Part shown: positions 48,109-59,015 of the stretch, piece after piece
Numbering within the stretch: the stretch's first letter is position 1
How the letters are laid out: every line of letters begins with the position of its first letter
Source: Neodontobutis hainanensis
Lineage: Eukaryota > Chordata > Actinopteri > Gobiiformes > Odontobutidae
DNA: 64,000 nucleotides
Reading direction: 5' to 3'
Assembly (NCBI GenBank): GCA_024349245.1
Contig: JALDNG010002590.1
Span: 49,215 to 113,214, forward strand
Notes under the pieces: model-generated
Seen by the model: only the letters and a program-made list of their open reading frames with translations
Told to the model about the DNA's origin: nothing
Database searches by the model: none
Made by a program: the position numbers and the translations under genes

Positions 48109-49016
48109 GGACGAACGGACAGACACACACACACTTCGCAGACCTTTGTCCTGAATATGTCTCGTTTCTCAGATACTCAAGTGTCCTGTGTTTTCAACGA
48201 GAGGTGTATCCTGCCCTGCAGCTTTCAGAGAGACCCCAGACCTGTCATCCACTGGTACAAGACTCCAGGAGATGTTCCAGTTCACAGCTACAACATGGGA
48301 AAGGACCAGGTCCAATTCCAGGACCAGGAGTTTAAAAACCGGACCTCTCTGTTTGTGGATCAGATCTCCAGAGGAAACGCCTCACTGCTGCTCAGAGACG
48401 TGAAGCTCCAGGATGAAGGCACCTACAAGTGTTACACCAGACAAGACAAGACAAGACATTTATTTTTGTATAGCCCAATATCACAACAACAGCCGCCTCA
48501 AAGGGCTTAACAGACTGTACTAGACAACATCCCCTGTCCTTAGACCCTCCATCAGGGTGAGGAAAAACTCCAAAAAAACCCAGCCGGGAAAAAAGAGAAA
48601 CCTCAGGGAGAACCACAGAAGGAGGGATCCACTCCCAGGACGGACAGGCCGTGCAAAAATGTGTCCAGGACAGTTGAAAAAAAAATACATAAAATACAAA
48701 ACATATTCACAAAAACATTTATGTTGACAGCGTCCAGTGTCCACTCTGTCTGTGTATGTAAGGTGGATGGGACCTCAGCCATTATCAAGGTAGATGAAAG
48801 ATGAGCTGTGGGTCCTCACACTGGAGCAGAGTCAGGGGGGGGTGGGGCAGTACACATCACCAGCAGATCAGAGGTTTGCGTCCACCCTAGGAGGAGGTAG
48901 AAAGGAGAAAAACAAAAGTGCTAAATACTACTGATAATAGGCAGATGTAATAATAATATCAGCGGTTGAGTGTGTACCTACAGCTACAACCAGTGTAAAC
49001 CTAACCCTATGATCAA

Positions 49017-52000
49017 TCAGTCTCCATACGTTTGGTGAAATAAGTAAGTTTTGAGTTTGCTTTTGAAAATCTCAACAGAGTCAGATCGCCGCACTTCCAC
49101 CGGGAGCCCATTCCACAAAAATGGGGCTCTATAAGAAAAGGCTCTGTAGCCAGCAGACTTCTTCTTTATTCGAGGAAGTTGAAGGAGGCCAGCGTCCTGA
49201 GAGCGAAGGGTACGAGCTGGAGTATACCAGGTGATAAGGTCAGATAGGTAAGAGGGCGCGTCCACAAAGGATTTTATAGGTTAACAAGAGAACTTTGAAA
49301 TCAGCTCTAACATGAATAGGAAGCCAGTGTAATGAAGCCAGGACCGGAGTAATGTGATCAAACTTCCTGGTCTTTGTTAAAAGTCTGGCGGCTGTATTTT
49401 GGACCATTTGTAGACTGTGAGTACTTTTCTTCGGCAGTCCAGAGAATAACGCATTACAGTAGTCCAGCCTGGATGTGACAAATGCATGAATGAGAATTTC
49501 AGCATCAGCTAAAGAGAGGCAGGAGCGAATTTGTGAGATATTCCGCAAGTGAAAAAGCCCAATTTAGTGACCTCACTAATGTGCTGCTGCAGAGATAGTG
49601 TGGGGTCAAAATTACACCGAGGTTCCTCGCAGTTTTTCCGTGCTCCAACACACAGTTGTTGATTGAGACAGTAAGATTGTTGAACTTGTGCCGATGACTG
49701 GCAGGACCAATTAACAAGAGCTCTGTTTTATCCGCGTTCAAATGGAGGAAGTTTTGAGACATCCATGTTTTAATTGAAACGAGGCAGGCCTCTACGCATG
49801 ATGTCAGTAGTATTATTTGCTTTTATTGGTAGATACAGCTGTGTATCATCGGCGTAACAGTGGAAGTTCACTCCATAACTTCTGATGATTTGTCCCAATG
49901 GTGTAACATATAGTGAAAAAAGTATGGGACCGAGCACAGACCCTTGTGGCACACCGAACTTCACTGGTGCCGTGGAGGAGAAGGATTTATTAAAAGAGAC
50001 AAAATGAGACCTATCACACAGATAGGATTCTAACCAAGAAAGAGCAGAACCAGAGATGCCAAAAACATCTTTAAGTCTGTTGATTAGCACTGCATGATCA
50101 ATCGTATCAAATGCAGCACTGAGATCCAGCAATAACAGTAGAGCCGATGAGTCCTCGTCCATCTGAAGAAGGAGATCATTTGTTACTTTAACTAAAGCTG
50201 TTTCAGTGGAATAAGAGGCCCTAAATGCAGACTGAAACGGCTCGAGGAGGTCATTTTCTGATAGATATAGAGTAAGTTGTTTTAGCACAACTTTTTCGAG
50301 GACTTTAGATAGAAAAGGTAAATTGGAGACAGGACGGAAATTATTTAGGCATCCAGGATCCAAAGTAGGTTTTTTGAGCAGGGGTTTGACCACAGCCTGT
50401 TTGAAAAGGGAAGGAACGGTGCCAGTAGACAGGGACAAGTTTATAATGTTTAATATAATTTGCCCCACATAGGGCCACAGTTCTTTAAGCTGTTTTGCTG
50501 GCAGGATATCCAGGAGACACGTAGTTGCTTTACATGAAGAAACCACCTTTGTCAGCTCATCAAGGGAAACAGAATCTAAGACTGAGAGACGAGAGATCGG
50601 TGGATCCAAGTGAATGGGACCCGGAGCCAAAGAAGACAAAAACAAAATAGTATCCCTGATATCTTCAATTTTATGATTAAAGAAATCTAAAAAGTCTTGT
50701 GCACTAAAGGGAGAGGAGTCTTCAGTTGTTTTTGGTTGGATAAGTTTAGCAACTGTTCCAAAGAGAAACCTGGGGTTATGCCGGTTTTCTCTTATAAGAG
50801 ATGAAAAATAGGTAGTCTTTGCAGTGCTGAGGGCGTGCTTATAGGTGTTTACACACAAACACCACTTTTGATAATTTAGATTTGTTTTTGACTTGCGCCA
50901 TTTGCGTTCAAAACTCCTGCAGGCCTGTTTCAAAGCTCGCGTTTCCTCATTATACCATGGCGAGGTCGTCTGGTTGGTCTGGGCTTTGTCCTGAGGGGTG
51001 CCACTGAGTCGGTGATGGCTGAGAGGGTAGCATGGACCTCCTCTGTGTAGGCCTCTACTGAGTTTCCAGTTGGAGTTAAATTAGGAAGAACATCTGTCAG
51101 CCGTGTGGCAATCATTTCCATTGCACCTGCGCTAAAATTCCGTGTAGACACTACGCATTTGTCTGAATTTGAGGGAAATGTGTAACTTATCTCGAACTCT
51201 ACCAGTGAGTGATCTGAGACAGCAGATGAAAGAGAGGAGACAAAGAGATTGGAGACATCTATTCCCGAGCCAAAACAAGATCAAGATAGTTTCCACTAAT
51301 GTGTGTGGCTCATGAACAAACTGGTTGAAAGACATGGTCGCAAGCAGTGATTGAAATGCTCTGGCCAGAGGATCACACTCCTTATTTAGATGAATATTAA
51401 AGTCTCCAACTAGAAGGATGTTATCAGCATGGGTTATTAAGTCCGAGAGGAAAACTCCAAACTCATCCAAGAAAGAAGAGTAGGGACCCGGAGGGCGATA
51501 GATTACAGCTAAATAAAATGGCTTCCTTCTGTTTATTTGAGAAGAAATATGTTTAATGAGTAACACTTGAAAGAGTTAAATTTCGGCTGTGATGATGTAC
51601 CTGTAAAGCAAAATGCAGCTTTATAAATGGCTGCAACACCACCACCAAGTTTCGACGTATGCGACCTACCTGTGCATACGCATAATCAGGGGAGAGGCTT
51701 CATTTAGTGGCAGAAAAACATTTGGCCTAAGCCATGTTTCACAAAGACAAAGTAAATCCAAGCTATGAGAAGCAATAAGATCATTAATTAGGAGTGCTTT
51801 GGAGGATAGAGACCGCACATTCAGGAGACCGATCTTCAGTCTTGATGTAGAGCAGACATTTGAAGGCTGGTCCAGTGGAGAGATAGCGACAGGAAAAAGT
51901 TGTCGAGCTCTAACAATTCTGCTTGGTTTAAAAGATTGCCTCTGAGTTATAATAACATGAGGACAGGATGCTTTTGGGTCACTGACTCTGTGAGTTTTCA

Positions 52001-52097
52001 GATGTGTTTGAGGACTAAATAACAGATTTAGGCAGTAGACATCAGGATAACACGGCCTAACCAGACAACTAAAAGCTTCTACATTATCCAGTTCCAC
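49017..52097 (-). pseudogene. L2 ORF2: endonuclease and reverse transcriptase (frameshifted)
   Basis: APE-type endonuclease at the N-terminus: KIGLLNVRSLSSKALLINDL, then CLCETWL, and in another frame VIYRPPGP and NILLVGDFNIHLN (51,132-51,566). The RT lies at 50,933-49,770: LLLLDLSAAFDTIDH, VKFGVPQGSVLGPILF and CYADDTQLYLP. C-terminal pieces follow in shifted frames: LNADKTELLLIGP, FVTSRLDYCNALFSGLPKK, LASLHWLPI, APFLWNGLPVEVR. The enzyme nicks target DNA and copies the element RNA. At least four frame changes make it inactive. Confidence 0.85.
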
Positions 52098-52157
52098 ACC
52101 CGCACTATCATGACTAGCAGGTTCTCTAATTCCTGCGACCTGCTGAGATTCCTTGTG

Positions 52158-53075
52158 TCAAATGCACCGAATGCACCTGTCTATATTACTAGACAAAATG
52201 GCAGCACCATGTCCAGTAGGATGCAGGCCGTCTGCCCTCAGCAGGCCTGGGCGGCCCCAGAAAGAAGGCCAGTTATCCACGAAACCATAACCTTTCTGAC
52301 TACAATGCCGGGCCAGCCACCGGTTCATGGAAACTAATCTGCTATACTGTTCATCACTACCCCTTACGGGAGGGCCAGAGACAATTAATCGATGCCGACT
52401 CATCTTGTTCCCTAGTTCAAGAGTCCTGGCTAGGCTATCTTTGGTTACCTCTGACTGCCTCATTCTCACATTATTGGTGCCGACATGAATAACTATCTGC
52501 TTGTATGTAGTGCCAGTATGTGTCTGAGGAAACTCTCCCTCCCTGTGTGATGTCAGCACCTAAGATTAGCCTCTATGTCGGAAGCTCTGGCCCCGGTAAA
52601 CAGTGGACAATGGCTGGCGTCTCAAGTCTAACATTGCGGGTAATGGAGTCTCCTATCACCAGAGTGCGATGCTTGCTCAGGTTGGCAGGCGCAGAGGAAA
52701 CAGGCCGGTGATCAGCGCGGACAAGCGGACTTGAAAGCGCCGAAAACCGGTTCGCGGTCAGAGGGTGACCGCGGACAGGGGCGGACAACCGAAGACTTCC
52801 CCTGCCTGCACGCCTGCGCCGCGGACCGGCTCAAACATATCACTCTTTGCAACAACTGCCGAGACAGTTGAGCCACAACTAGAGCTATCGCTAGCAGGAC
52901 TGCTATCAGTCCTGCATCTGATACTATCAGGAAACCCTGACACATCTAAAGTAACCAAACCCTGTCTATGCTGATCTAGCTGCTCTAACTCACAAACACG
53001 TCTCTCTAATAGAGACAACCTATCTAGTAATACCGAACAAGAATGGCAAACCATTGCCACAAGCAACAACAACAC
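52158..53075 (-). pseudogene. L2 ORF1 with SGNH esterase domain (frameshifted)
   Basis: N-terminal heptad-like stretch LLDRLSLLERRVCELEQL (52,970-53,030), then an SGNH/GDSL hydrolase: block I VIGDSITRNV (about 52,640), block III HVGTNNV (about 52,490), and the C-terminal DGLHPTGHG with the catalytic Asp-His pair (about 52,210). Esterase-bearing ORF1 proteins are known from zebrafish L2 and CR1 elements. Frame changes near 52,570 and 52,780 break it. Confidence 0.8.
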
Positions 53076-53104
53076 AGAATAGCTTAGCTAAGCTAGTGTA
53101 TATA

Positions 53105-53955
53105 CAGCTAAGTCAAGCCAACAGTTCACAACTCACAATGATAAATTCAAACAAACACACACAGCAGTACTAACCACAAGTTAAACAAAAACTATGTAAA
53201 CACAACAAAACTAACCACCAGTAAGACAACAATGGTAACAAACAAACAATCGAGGTTTAATCAGGCTAATTCAAACGCTAAAAACCCGCTAGAATGCTAG
53301 CTAGCACTAAGCAGTGCCCTGTTCAACAGTTCACAACTCACAATGATAAAATCTAACACACACACACAGCAGTACTAACCACAAGTTAAACAAATACCTC
53401 TGTAAACACAACAAAACTAACCACCAGTAAGACAACAATGGTAACAAACAAACAATCGAGGTTTAATCAGGCTAATTTAAACGCTAAAAACCCGCTAGCA
53501 TGCTAGCTAGCACTAAGCAGTGCCCTGTTCAACAGTTCACAACTCACAATGATAAATTCTAACACACACACACACACACAGGAGTACTAACCACAAGTTA
53601 AACGGAAAACTCTGTAAACACAACAAAACTAACCACCAGTAAGACAACAATGGTAACAAACAAACAATCGAGGTATAATCAGGCTAATTCAAACGCTAAA
53701 AACCCGCTAGCATGCTAGCTAGCACTAAGCAGTGCCCTGTTCAACAGTTCACAACTCACAATGATAAATTCTAACACACACACAGAGCAGTACTAACCAC
53801 AAGTTAAACGGAAAACTCTGTAAAACACAACAAAAATTAACCACCAGTAAGACAACAATGGTAACGAACAAACAATCGAGGTATAATCAGGCTAATTCAA
53901 ACGCTTAAAACCCGCTAGCTGGCTAGCTAGCACTAAGAGAAGTGCCCTGTTCACA
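53105..53955 (-). repeat. Tandem ~208-bp monomers in the L2 5' region (about four)
   Basis: Monomers of 206, 212 and 208 bases measured between successive ACAATCGAGG sites (CGAG at 53,251, 53,457, 53,669, 53,877). Each has CCCGCTAGCATGCTAGCTAGC, AACAGTTCACAACTCACAAT and an ACACAC stretch. The position fits a repeated 5' promoter unit of the LINE. Confidence 0.85.
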
Positions 53956-55253
53956 AAACGGCAGCAACTCTAGTACTAAACTCTAGCAGAAATATAACCA
54001 GAATAACAATGTATGAGGTGTGGTGCACAGTTAAAGTGTTGACAATGTTTAAGAAATAATTAATACGTAACTTTAGGACAATGCCAGGAGAGATACACTC
54101 GCCTGATTGTTAGCGTCACTGGGATGCGTCAATGCGTCACTGGGATGCCAACAACACCAGCACAACCAACACTGTCAGCAAGACCTCCTTTATCAATCTG
54201 AGAGTGAGGGGTAAGAAAAAAAAAGCTTTCTTCTGATACTTGACTTATAACTGAAGTCTTTTGTTGCAGCTTCTGTTAGTTTTGTGAACATAGAGCAGAG
54301 AGGAGATGAAGTGATCTGTAGCTCCAAAGATATTTACCCAAAACCTGATGTGAGCTGGTCTCTGAGGCCTCCACCTCCTGATGTTGAGACCAAAACATCA
54401 GTCAGTGTCTCAGAGAAGGGTCTTTACTCCATCTTCAGCTCTGTCACACTTTCACACAAGCCTCCAGAGGAACACAGCTGTAACATCAGCACTGAGCACA
54501 GCTGGAGCAGCGCCACCTACAGGCTGCTGCGTGCAAACATTAAATCAAGAAACTGAATCAGAATGAGCAGTTACTGTCCCAGCGCAGGACGAGGGACGAG
54601 TGGAGAAAAATAATGAAAGTGAACAATACAGCCTTAGCAACTGTAGTGGAGCTATAGTTTAAAGTCTTTTGTAGCTGTATAAAAGGTTGCTGCTTGCTAC
54701 TTTTTAGTATGCATCACCAACTGATCTTTACAAAAACGAAAGAAAATGATGTCACAGTTCTCTGCCTCCAATAACGAGCCTCATCTGGAAATTCAACCAG
54801 ACTCAGACCATATTAACCCAGACTGGGACCAACAGAGTTTATAATGAATCCTGGAGACAGTTTGTGGAGGAGGTCTCAGGGTCTCAGAGTCCGGCCTGAC
54901 TTTAAAGAACCTGGACTCAGGTCATCAGGGAGTCTACAGCTGTGTCCTCAGCTCTGACAGAGACACTCTCATCAGCAGAACAGTTGATAGAAAAGAAGGT
55001 AGTTAATTTTTTTCTGATGCAGAGCCACCGTCAGCTGTTTATGTTGTGCTTGGAGTCCTGTTGCCCATCATATTCTGGTTTACCATCTTGGCCCTTTGCT
55101 GGAAAAGTCTAAAGGTTTGTAGAATTGACTGGCACTTTTGATTTCTTCCTGACACTTACTGTTAAGACCCTTAAATTGAAAACAACAAAATGTTTGAGTT
55201 CTGTGAAATATTTTTGCTTCCGTTGACAGGACACAGATTATAACCTAGTCACT

Positions 55254-55256
<3 letters not shown>

Positions 55257-55314
<58 letters not shown>
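55257..55314. repeat. (AC)n microsatellite
   Basis: About 29 uninterrupted AC units. Homology of gene C to B' stops here and other repeat DNA begins. Confidence 0.97.
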
Positions 55315-55316
<2 letters not shown>

Positions 55317-56060
55317 TCCGACGGAAGACTGGCCAATAGTCTTCTCCTTCAGTGGCTTCGACAATGGTTCCAAAACTAGACCTGCCTGCTCAGCCACTAG
55401 TTGGTCCAAAAGTTGTCCTCAGCACCAGAGTCAAGAAGGGCTTGAATGGGCAGAGTTAGGGTTTCACAACAAAGAGTAGCAGTAATCTGAAGGTTAGCGT
55501 TCCTTTGTCAGGGCAGAAATTTGGCCCATCAGTACCTACACTCTCTTTGGTCGGACTTGACAGGTAGCCAGGAAATGACCTTTTACCCCACAGTACAGGC
55601 ACTCACCAGCCTGACGGTGGCATTAGCACTCCTCTGATGCAAGTCTTGCTCGGCTCAACTGCATGGGCTGGTATGGTTGATGGCTGAGCAGAGAGCGAAG
55701 GAATACTTGGAAGCCTGCTTGGAGCTATCTAATAATCTGCAACAGATCTCACACCTTGAGACAGACTTAAACAGAGAGAGGCAGCAGCTTAGTAATGATG
55801 GTGGTCAAAAACATGTTTAATTTCCTCCTTAAATTCATCAAAACTGACCTCTTCGATGATGTTATTAGAGAACATGTGCTCGGCCCACTGAGCTGCTCTG
55901 GCAGTGGCTAGGCTGACCCATGGCTCCAGGTCCGTGCAGCAGGATTCTCGTGGCAGAGGCTGAGCTGAAGGGTTGGAACAGTGTTAAGAGAGGCATAGGC
56001 TGATGATTGGAGGGACAGCAATGCAGAGACCTGGCTTCCCAGTTTGGAGACTTTCAAAAG
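55315..56060 (-). mobile_element. Ty3/Gypsy-like gag fragment
   Basis: On the minus strand, 55,601-55,560 encodes CLYCGVKGHFLATC, a CCHC zinc knuckle (C-X2-C-X4-H-X4-C) of the retrotransposon gag type. Upstream, near 55,850, a frame reads VSFDEFKEEIKHVFDHHH, also gag-like. No protease, RT or LTR is seen, and frames are broken. Confidence 0.55.
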
Positions 56061-57180
56061 CTTGTATTTAGTTCATGTAAGGGTTCCCTGGTGCGAGACA
56101 GCTCTGTGGACTGCAGAGGTTAGGTCCAGTGTCTGCTTGATCCATGTTGTGGTCATATTGTTCTGTTGTAATAAACAGAAGCTGGTGGACCCAAATGGGA
56201 CAAACCTGTAGTTCAAAAGGTTTATTTAAGTAGCCGGAGGTGGAGATCCAGGCGATGGAGGAGTTGAGAAGGCAGGTGATTAACTCAGTGTGACAAGGCC
56301 ACACTGAGTTAATTAATTGAAAAAGTAATTCGATGAGTGGAGGTCTGAGGAGGCTTCTTTTACTGCTGCAGGTGATAGTGACGAGTCTGATGCTCTGCAG
56401 GTGTGCTGGAGATAACGCAGGCTCCAGACAGACACAGAGGGGAGGGGGGGACAAACAGGAAAACACAGGGAAAAGACAGGGATCTTGACCGATTCTGAAC
56501 AGTTTTCATTTAGCCTCAGTCCATTTTAAATGATGTCCCAGAGAAGCATTTTTAGCTCCACTTACTTTTCCGTCCATTTGATTTGGTGACCTTGATTTTT
56601 CTGAGACGTGTTGCTGAATCAAATTCAATAAGAGCTACACTTTACACACCATCCCATTTTTTCTGAATTGTGTTTGTATTTACTCAGGTCCTATTGTTTC
56701 TTCAAAGGACTAGTGTTTCGTTAAATATGTCTAAATATCATAAATGCTAAACCAGCACTTTTGCAGGATTCTTGTCGTTGTGTCATGTGCTGAATATGAG
56801 CTCAGGCTAAAAGGTAAATATATTAAGTTTTCATACTTAATTAGGTCTTATGTATAAAAATGTTGTGACATATTAAATAATTTTATAAAATTGACTGTTT
56901 TGTTTGAGTTTTTAGGGAACATCAGTGTTGTGAGTCGAGAGGATCTTTGGAAAAGGCAGAGAAGACATGTCATCTTTATGAAATCTGTGAAGAGTGTGAC
57001 AGAAATATAAATAAATATAAAGTGTAATCGACAGAAGGTACCGCTGACCTCGACAATCATCTAATGGATCCTGAACCTTCCTTCTGTTAAAGCTGACTCT
57101 GTTTCTGTTCTGTTGATCTTTTACTCAGATCTGGTTTTAGCTCAGAGCCTTAATAAATGGAGGCTCAAGTTTGACATTAT
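56061..57180. other. Spacer between gene C and fragment D
   Basis: The segment 56,160-56,470 may still belong to the retrotransposon remnant. No gene, SINE or receptor exon is recognised in the rest. Confidence 0.4.
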
Positions 57181-57229
57181 CTGCTGTTTCTAAAACTTTC
57201 TGAATATATTGTTCTCTGTTTGGCTCTGG

Positions 57230-57391
57230 TTTCCTGCTTAAACTGTCTCCAGGATTCATTATAGACCACTTCAGCTCCAGTCTGCTTCAGGATGAACTCA
57301 TTCAGGTTGAATTTCCAGATGAGGCTTTTTATTCTTGAGTTAAAGGCAGAGCAGGAGATGGATGTTTCATTTTCTAAAACACTTATCTGAG
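57230..57391 (-). pseudogene. Fragment D: truncated third Ig exon on the reverse strand
   Basis: On the minus strand, after TTTGTTCTTTTAG at 57,392, the exon begins (phase 1) and reads ISVLENETSISCSAF, RIKSLIWKFNLNEFILKQTG and VYNESWRQF, clearly the third Ig domain of this family. Similarity ends in mid-domain before the second cysteine. No other exon is found nearby on this strand. It is more diverged from A, B, A' and B' than these are from each other, so it is an older, inverted copy. Confidence 0.7.
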
Positions 57392-57439
57392 CTAAAAGAA
57401 CAAAGAAAACACAGTTATGATGGACACAGACCACAATGA

Positions 57440-58229
57440 GTCAAAGTTTATTTCTGTGGCACTTTTAAAACCACCACAGTTTGTGCTGTTCTGGAAATAA
57501 TGATTTTATAAATAATTAAAATTACAAAACAAAGCTCAACAAGCCTCTCTCATGTTTGGTTTATGGACTTCAACAGAGACAGGAAAGTTACAATTGTTCA
57601 TCTGTGAATGTTCAAATAAGTTTTGACAAATGTTTAATAAATGTTTTTATCTCAATTGGAGTTTTGGGCTCTTGTTGGATTTTGAAACCCCACAGAGCAC
57701 ATCCAGCTGCCTCTGTGGAACTTGTACAGGACAAGTCTCTAAACTGAACTGGACTGGACTGGACTGGACTGGAATACACAGTCAGTTTTGGTGTTTTAGT
57801 TCATCCCTAACCTGAACAATTGAAGGCGAGTGAGAAGCACAGCCAAGAAACAGCAGCAGCTTCGTCGTCTTCCTCCAGATTCACTGCAGAAAGAGCAGCA
57901 CCAAAGCGAGCGGATGTGTAATACTGCCACCTTCTGAAAATGAGAGTCAGCTACATATGCTTATTTAGTTCCTAATTATACCGAGATTGTCTCATTTTTG
58001 AATAAATACTGTTGTTATTTTAATCTTTTTACCAGAGAGACTTCTAGTCTAAATGGAAATGCCAGAGCATTCCCAGGTCACTGCTTTTCACACTTGGGAA
58101 TGCTTTCATTCACAATTTTGACAGAAATTTTCCTGCAATGCTATTTTTTAATCTGTAAAATTTTCATGGTAGATTTTTTGAAAAATTGTGGATCTTTTCA
58201 CACACAACCCTGTTCTGATATACTGTTGT
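57440..58229. other. Spacer before mtch2
   Basis: No gene is recognised. A short GGACT run lies near 57,750. Confidence 0.4.
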
Positions 58230-58435
58230 TGTGCCCTCGGCAAGACACTTAACCAACCTCCAGTGTCTGTGGCTCTGGTGTATGAATGTGTGAGAATGTT
58301 TGGAGGTCTGAGTCCATATGCACAAAATGGCTGGCACGTGTCCACCTCCAGTGTGTGACTGTGGAGTGAATGAAAAATGGACTCCGTAAAGCGCTTTGAG
58401 AGCCTTGAAAAGCACTGTATAAATCCTGTCCATTA
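58230..58435 (+). repeat. MIR-like SINE, plus orientation
   Basis: GGCAAGACACTTAACCAACC, CTCCAGTGTCTGTGGCTCTG, GTAAAGCGCTTTGAGAGCC and GCACTGTATAAATCC in order, the same family as at 10,955. The tRNA-like head is missing. Confidence 0.6.
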
Positions 58436-58982
58436 TTCTTATAAAATGCTAGGGCTTTGCTCGGTAAGGGTGCATGTCTAAGAGGGGCTTTAGAGGCAAG
58501 GCCATTGTCATATTGGTGTACTAGCCTGTGTCTGTTTGTCCTTCGCTGAACACAATATACCTGTAGGGAAAGAGTCACCCATAAGTTGTAGACATTTGAT
58601 GCTCTAAAGAGGACAAGCTTTATTCAAACATTTGGTCTGGCCACACTTTCCAAAGACAAACAAAGCATTGTTTAGCCCAGGTTTCTTTTAGATACAGGTA
58701 TAGATACAACTGATAACTAACCTACTTGACGATTCAGCTTTGCAGTAGAATAGACATTAAGTAAACGCTAGAGCGGGTTATAAACTGTTCCTATGTTCAT
58801 CAAGGCTTTGCAAAAAGCAAAGAGCGCCCCGGTCCGTCCTGTCTCTACTGATGTAGCTCATGTGGTCTTTATGTTTGTCAATTTCCCCAAAATCCCGCTT
58901 TTCTTTGTAGATGATAATCAGTTTGTGCATACGTTTATTTTGGATTGTTTTAGACATAGGCTTTTATTTTGGCGGTGGCACT

Positions 58983-58990
58983 ACTTCCGG
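58983..58990 (+). promoter_or_regulatory. ETS/GABP-type site at the mtch2 start
   Basis: ACTTCCGG lies 33 bases ahead of the first possible ATG (59,016), in a CG-containing stretch without TATA. GABP/NRF-2 sites are common in promoters of mitochondrial genes; its use here is inferred. Confidence 0.5.
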
Positions 58991-59015
58991 AGTTTTCGCG
59001 CTTCTTCTCAGTGCC

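Larger units (their letters stand above)
48441..54153 (-). mobile_element. Near full-length L2-type LINE (about 5.7 kb) in the IgV exon of gene C
   Basis: Flanked by ACACCAG at 48,434-48,440 and 54,154-54,160. From its 5' end (right): tandem 5' monomers 53,105-53,955; ORF1 53,075-52,158; ORF2 52,097-49,017; 3' untranslated region with the AAGGGCTTAACAGACTG tail block; ACAAG microsatellite end at 48,441. The first bases of the 5' end repeat TGCGTCACTGGGATG. ORF1 and ORF2 are each split by several frameshifts, so it is no longer active. Orientation is opposite to gene C. Confidence 0.85.
46389..55114 (+). pseudogene. Gene C: B7/HHLA2-like receptor disrupted by an L2 LINE in the IgV exon
   Basis: Exons: leader 46,389-46,452 (MLSRQAATLLFVLLWTTTKG), IgV 48,173-48,440 continued after the insertion from 54,161 to 54,210, IgC 54,270-54,530, third Ig about 54,747-54,998, transmembrane 55,023-55,114 (VVLGVLLPIIFWFTILALCW). 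The IgV half-exon keeps CILPCSF and DEGTYKCYT; the LINE starts two codons after the F-strand cysteine. The 54,531 donor is GTGCAA instead of the GTGAGT of the other copies. The third Ig exon has lost the start of the domain with its first cysteine region, has an in-frame stop early on, and carries a short GGTCTCA duplication near 54,880. The TM resembles B', not B. The gene is therefore non-functional as a full receptor. Confidence 0.78.
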
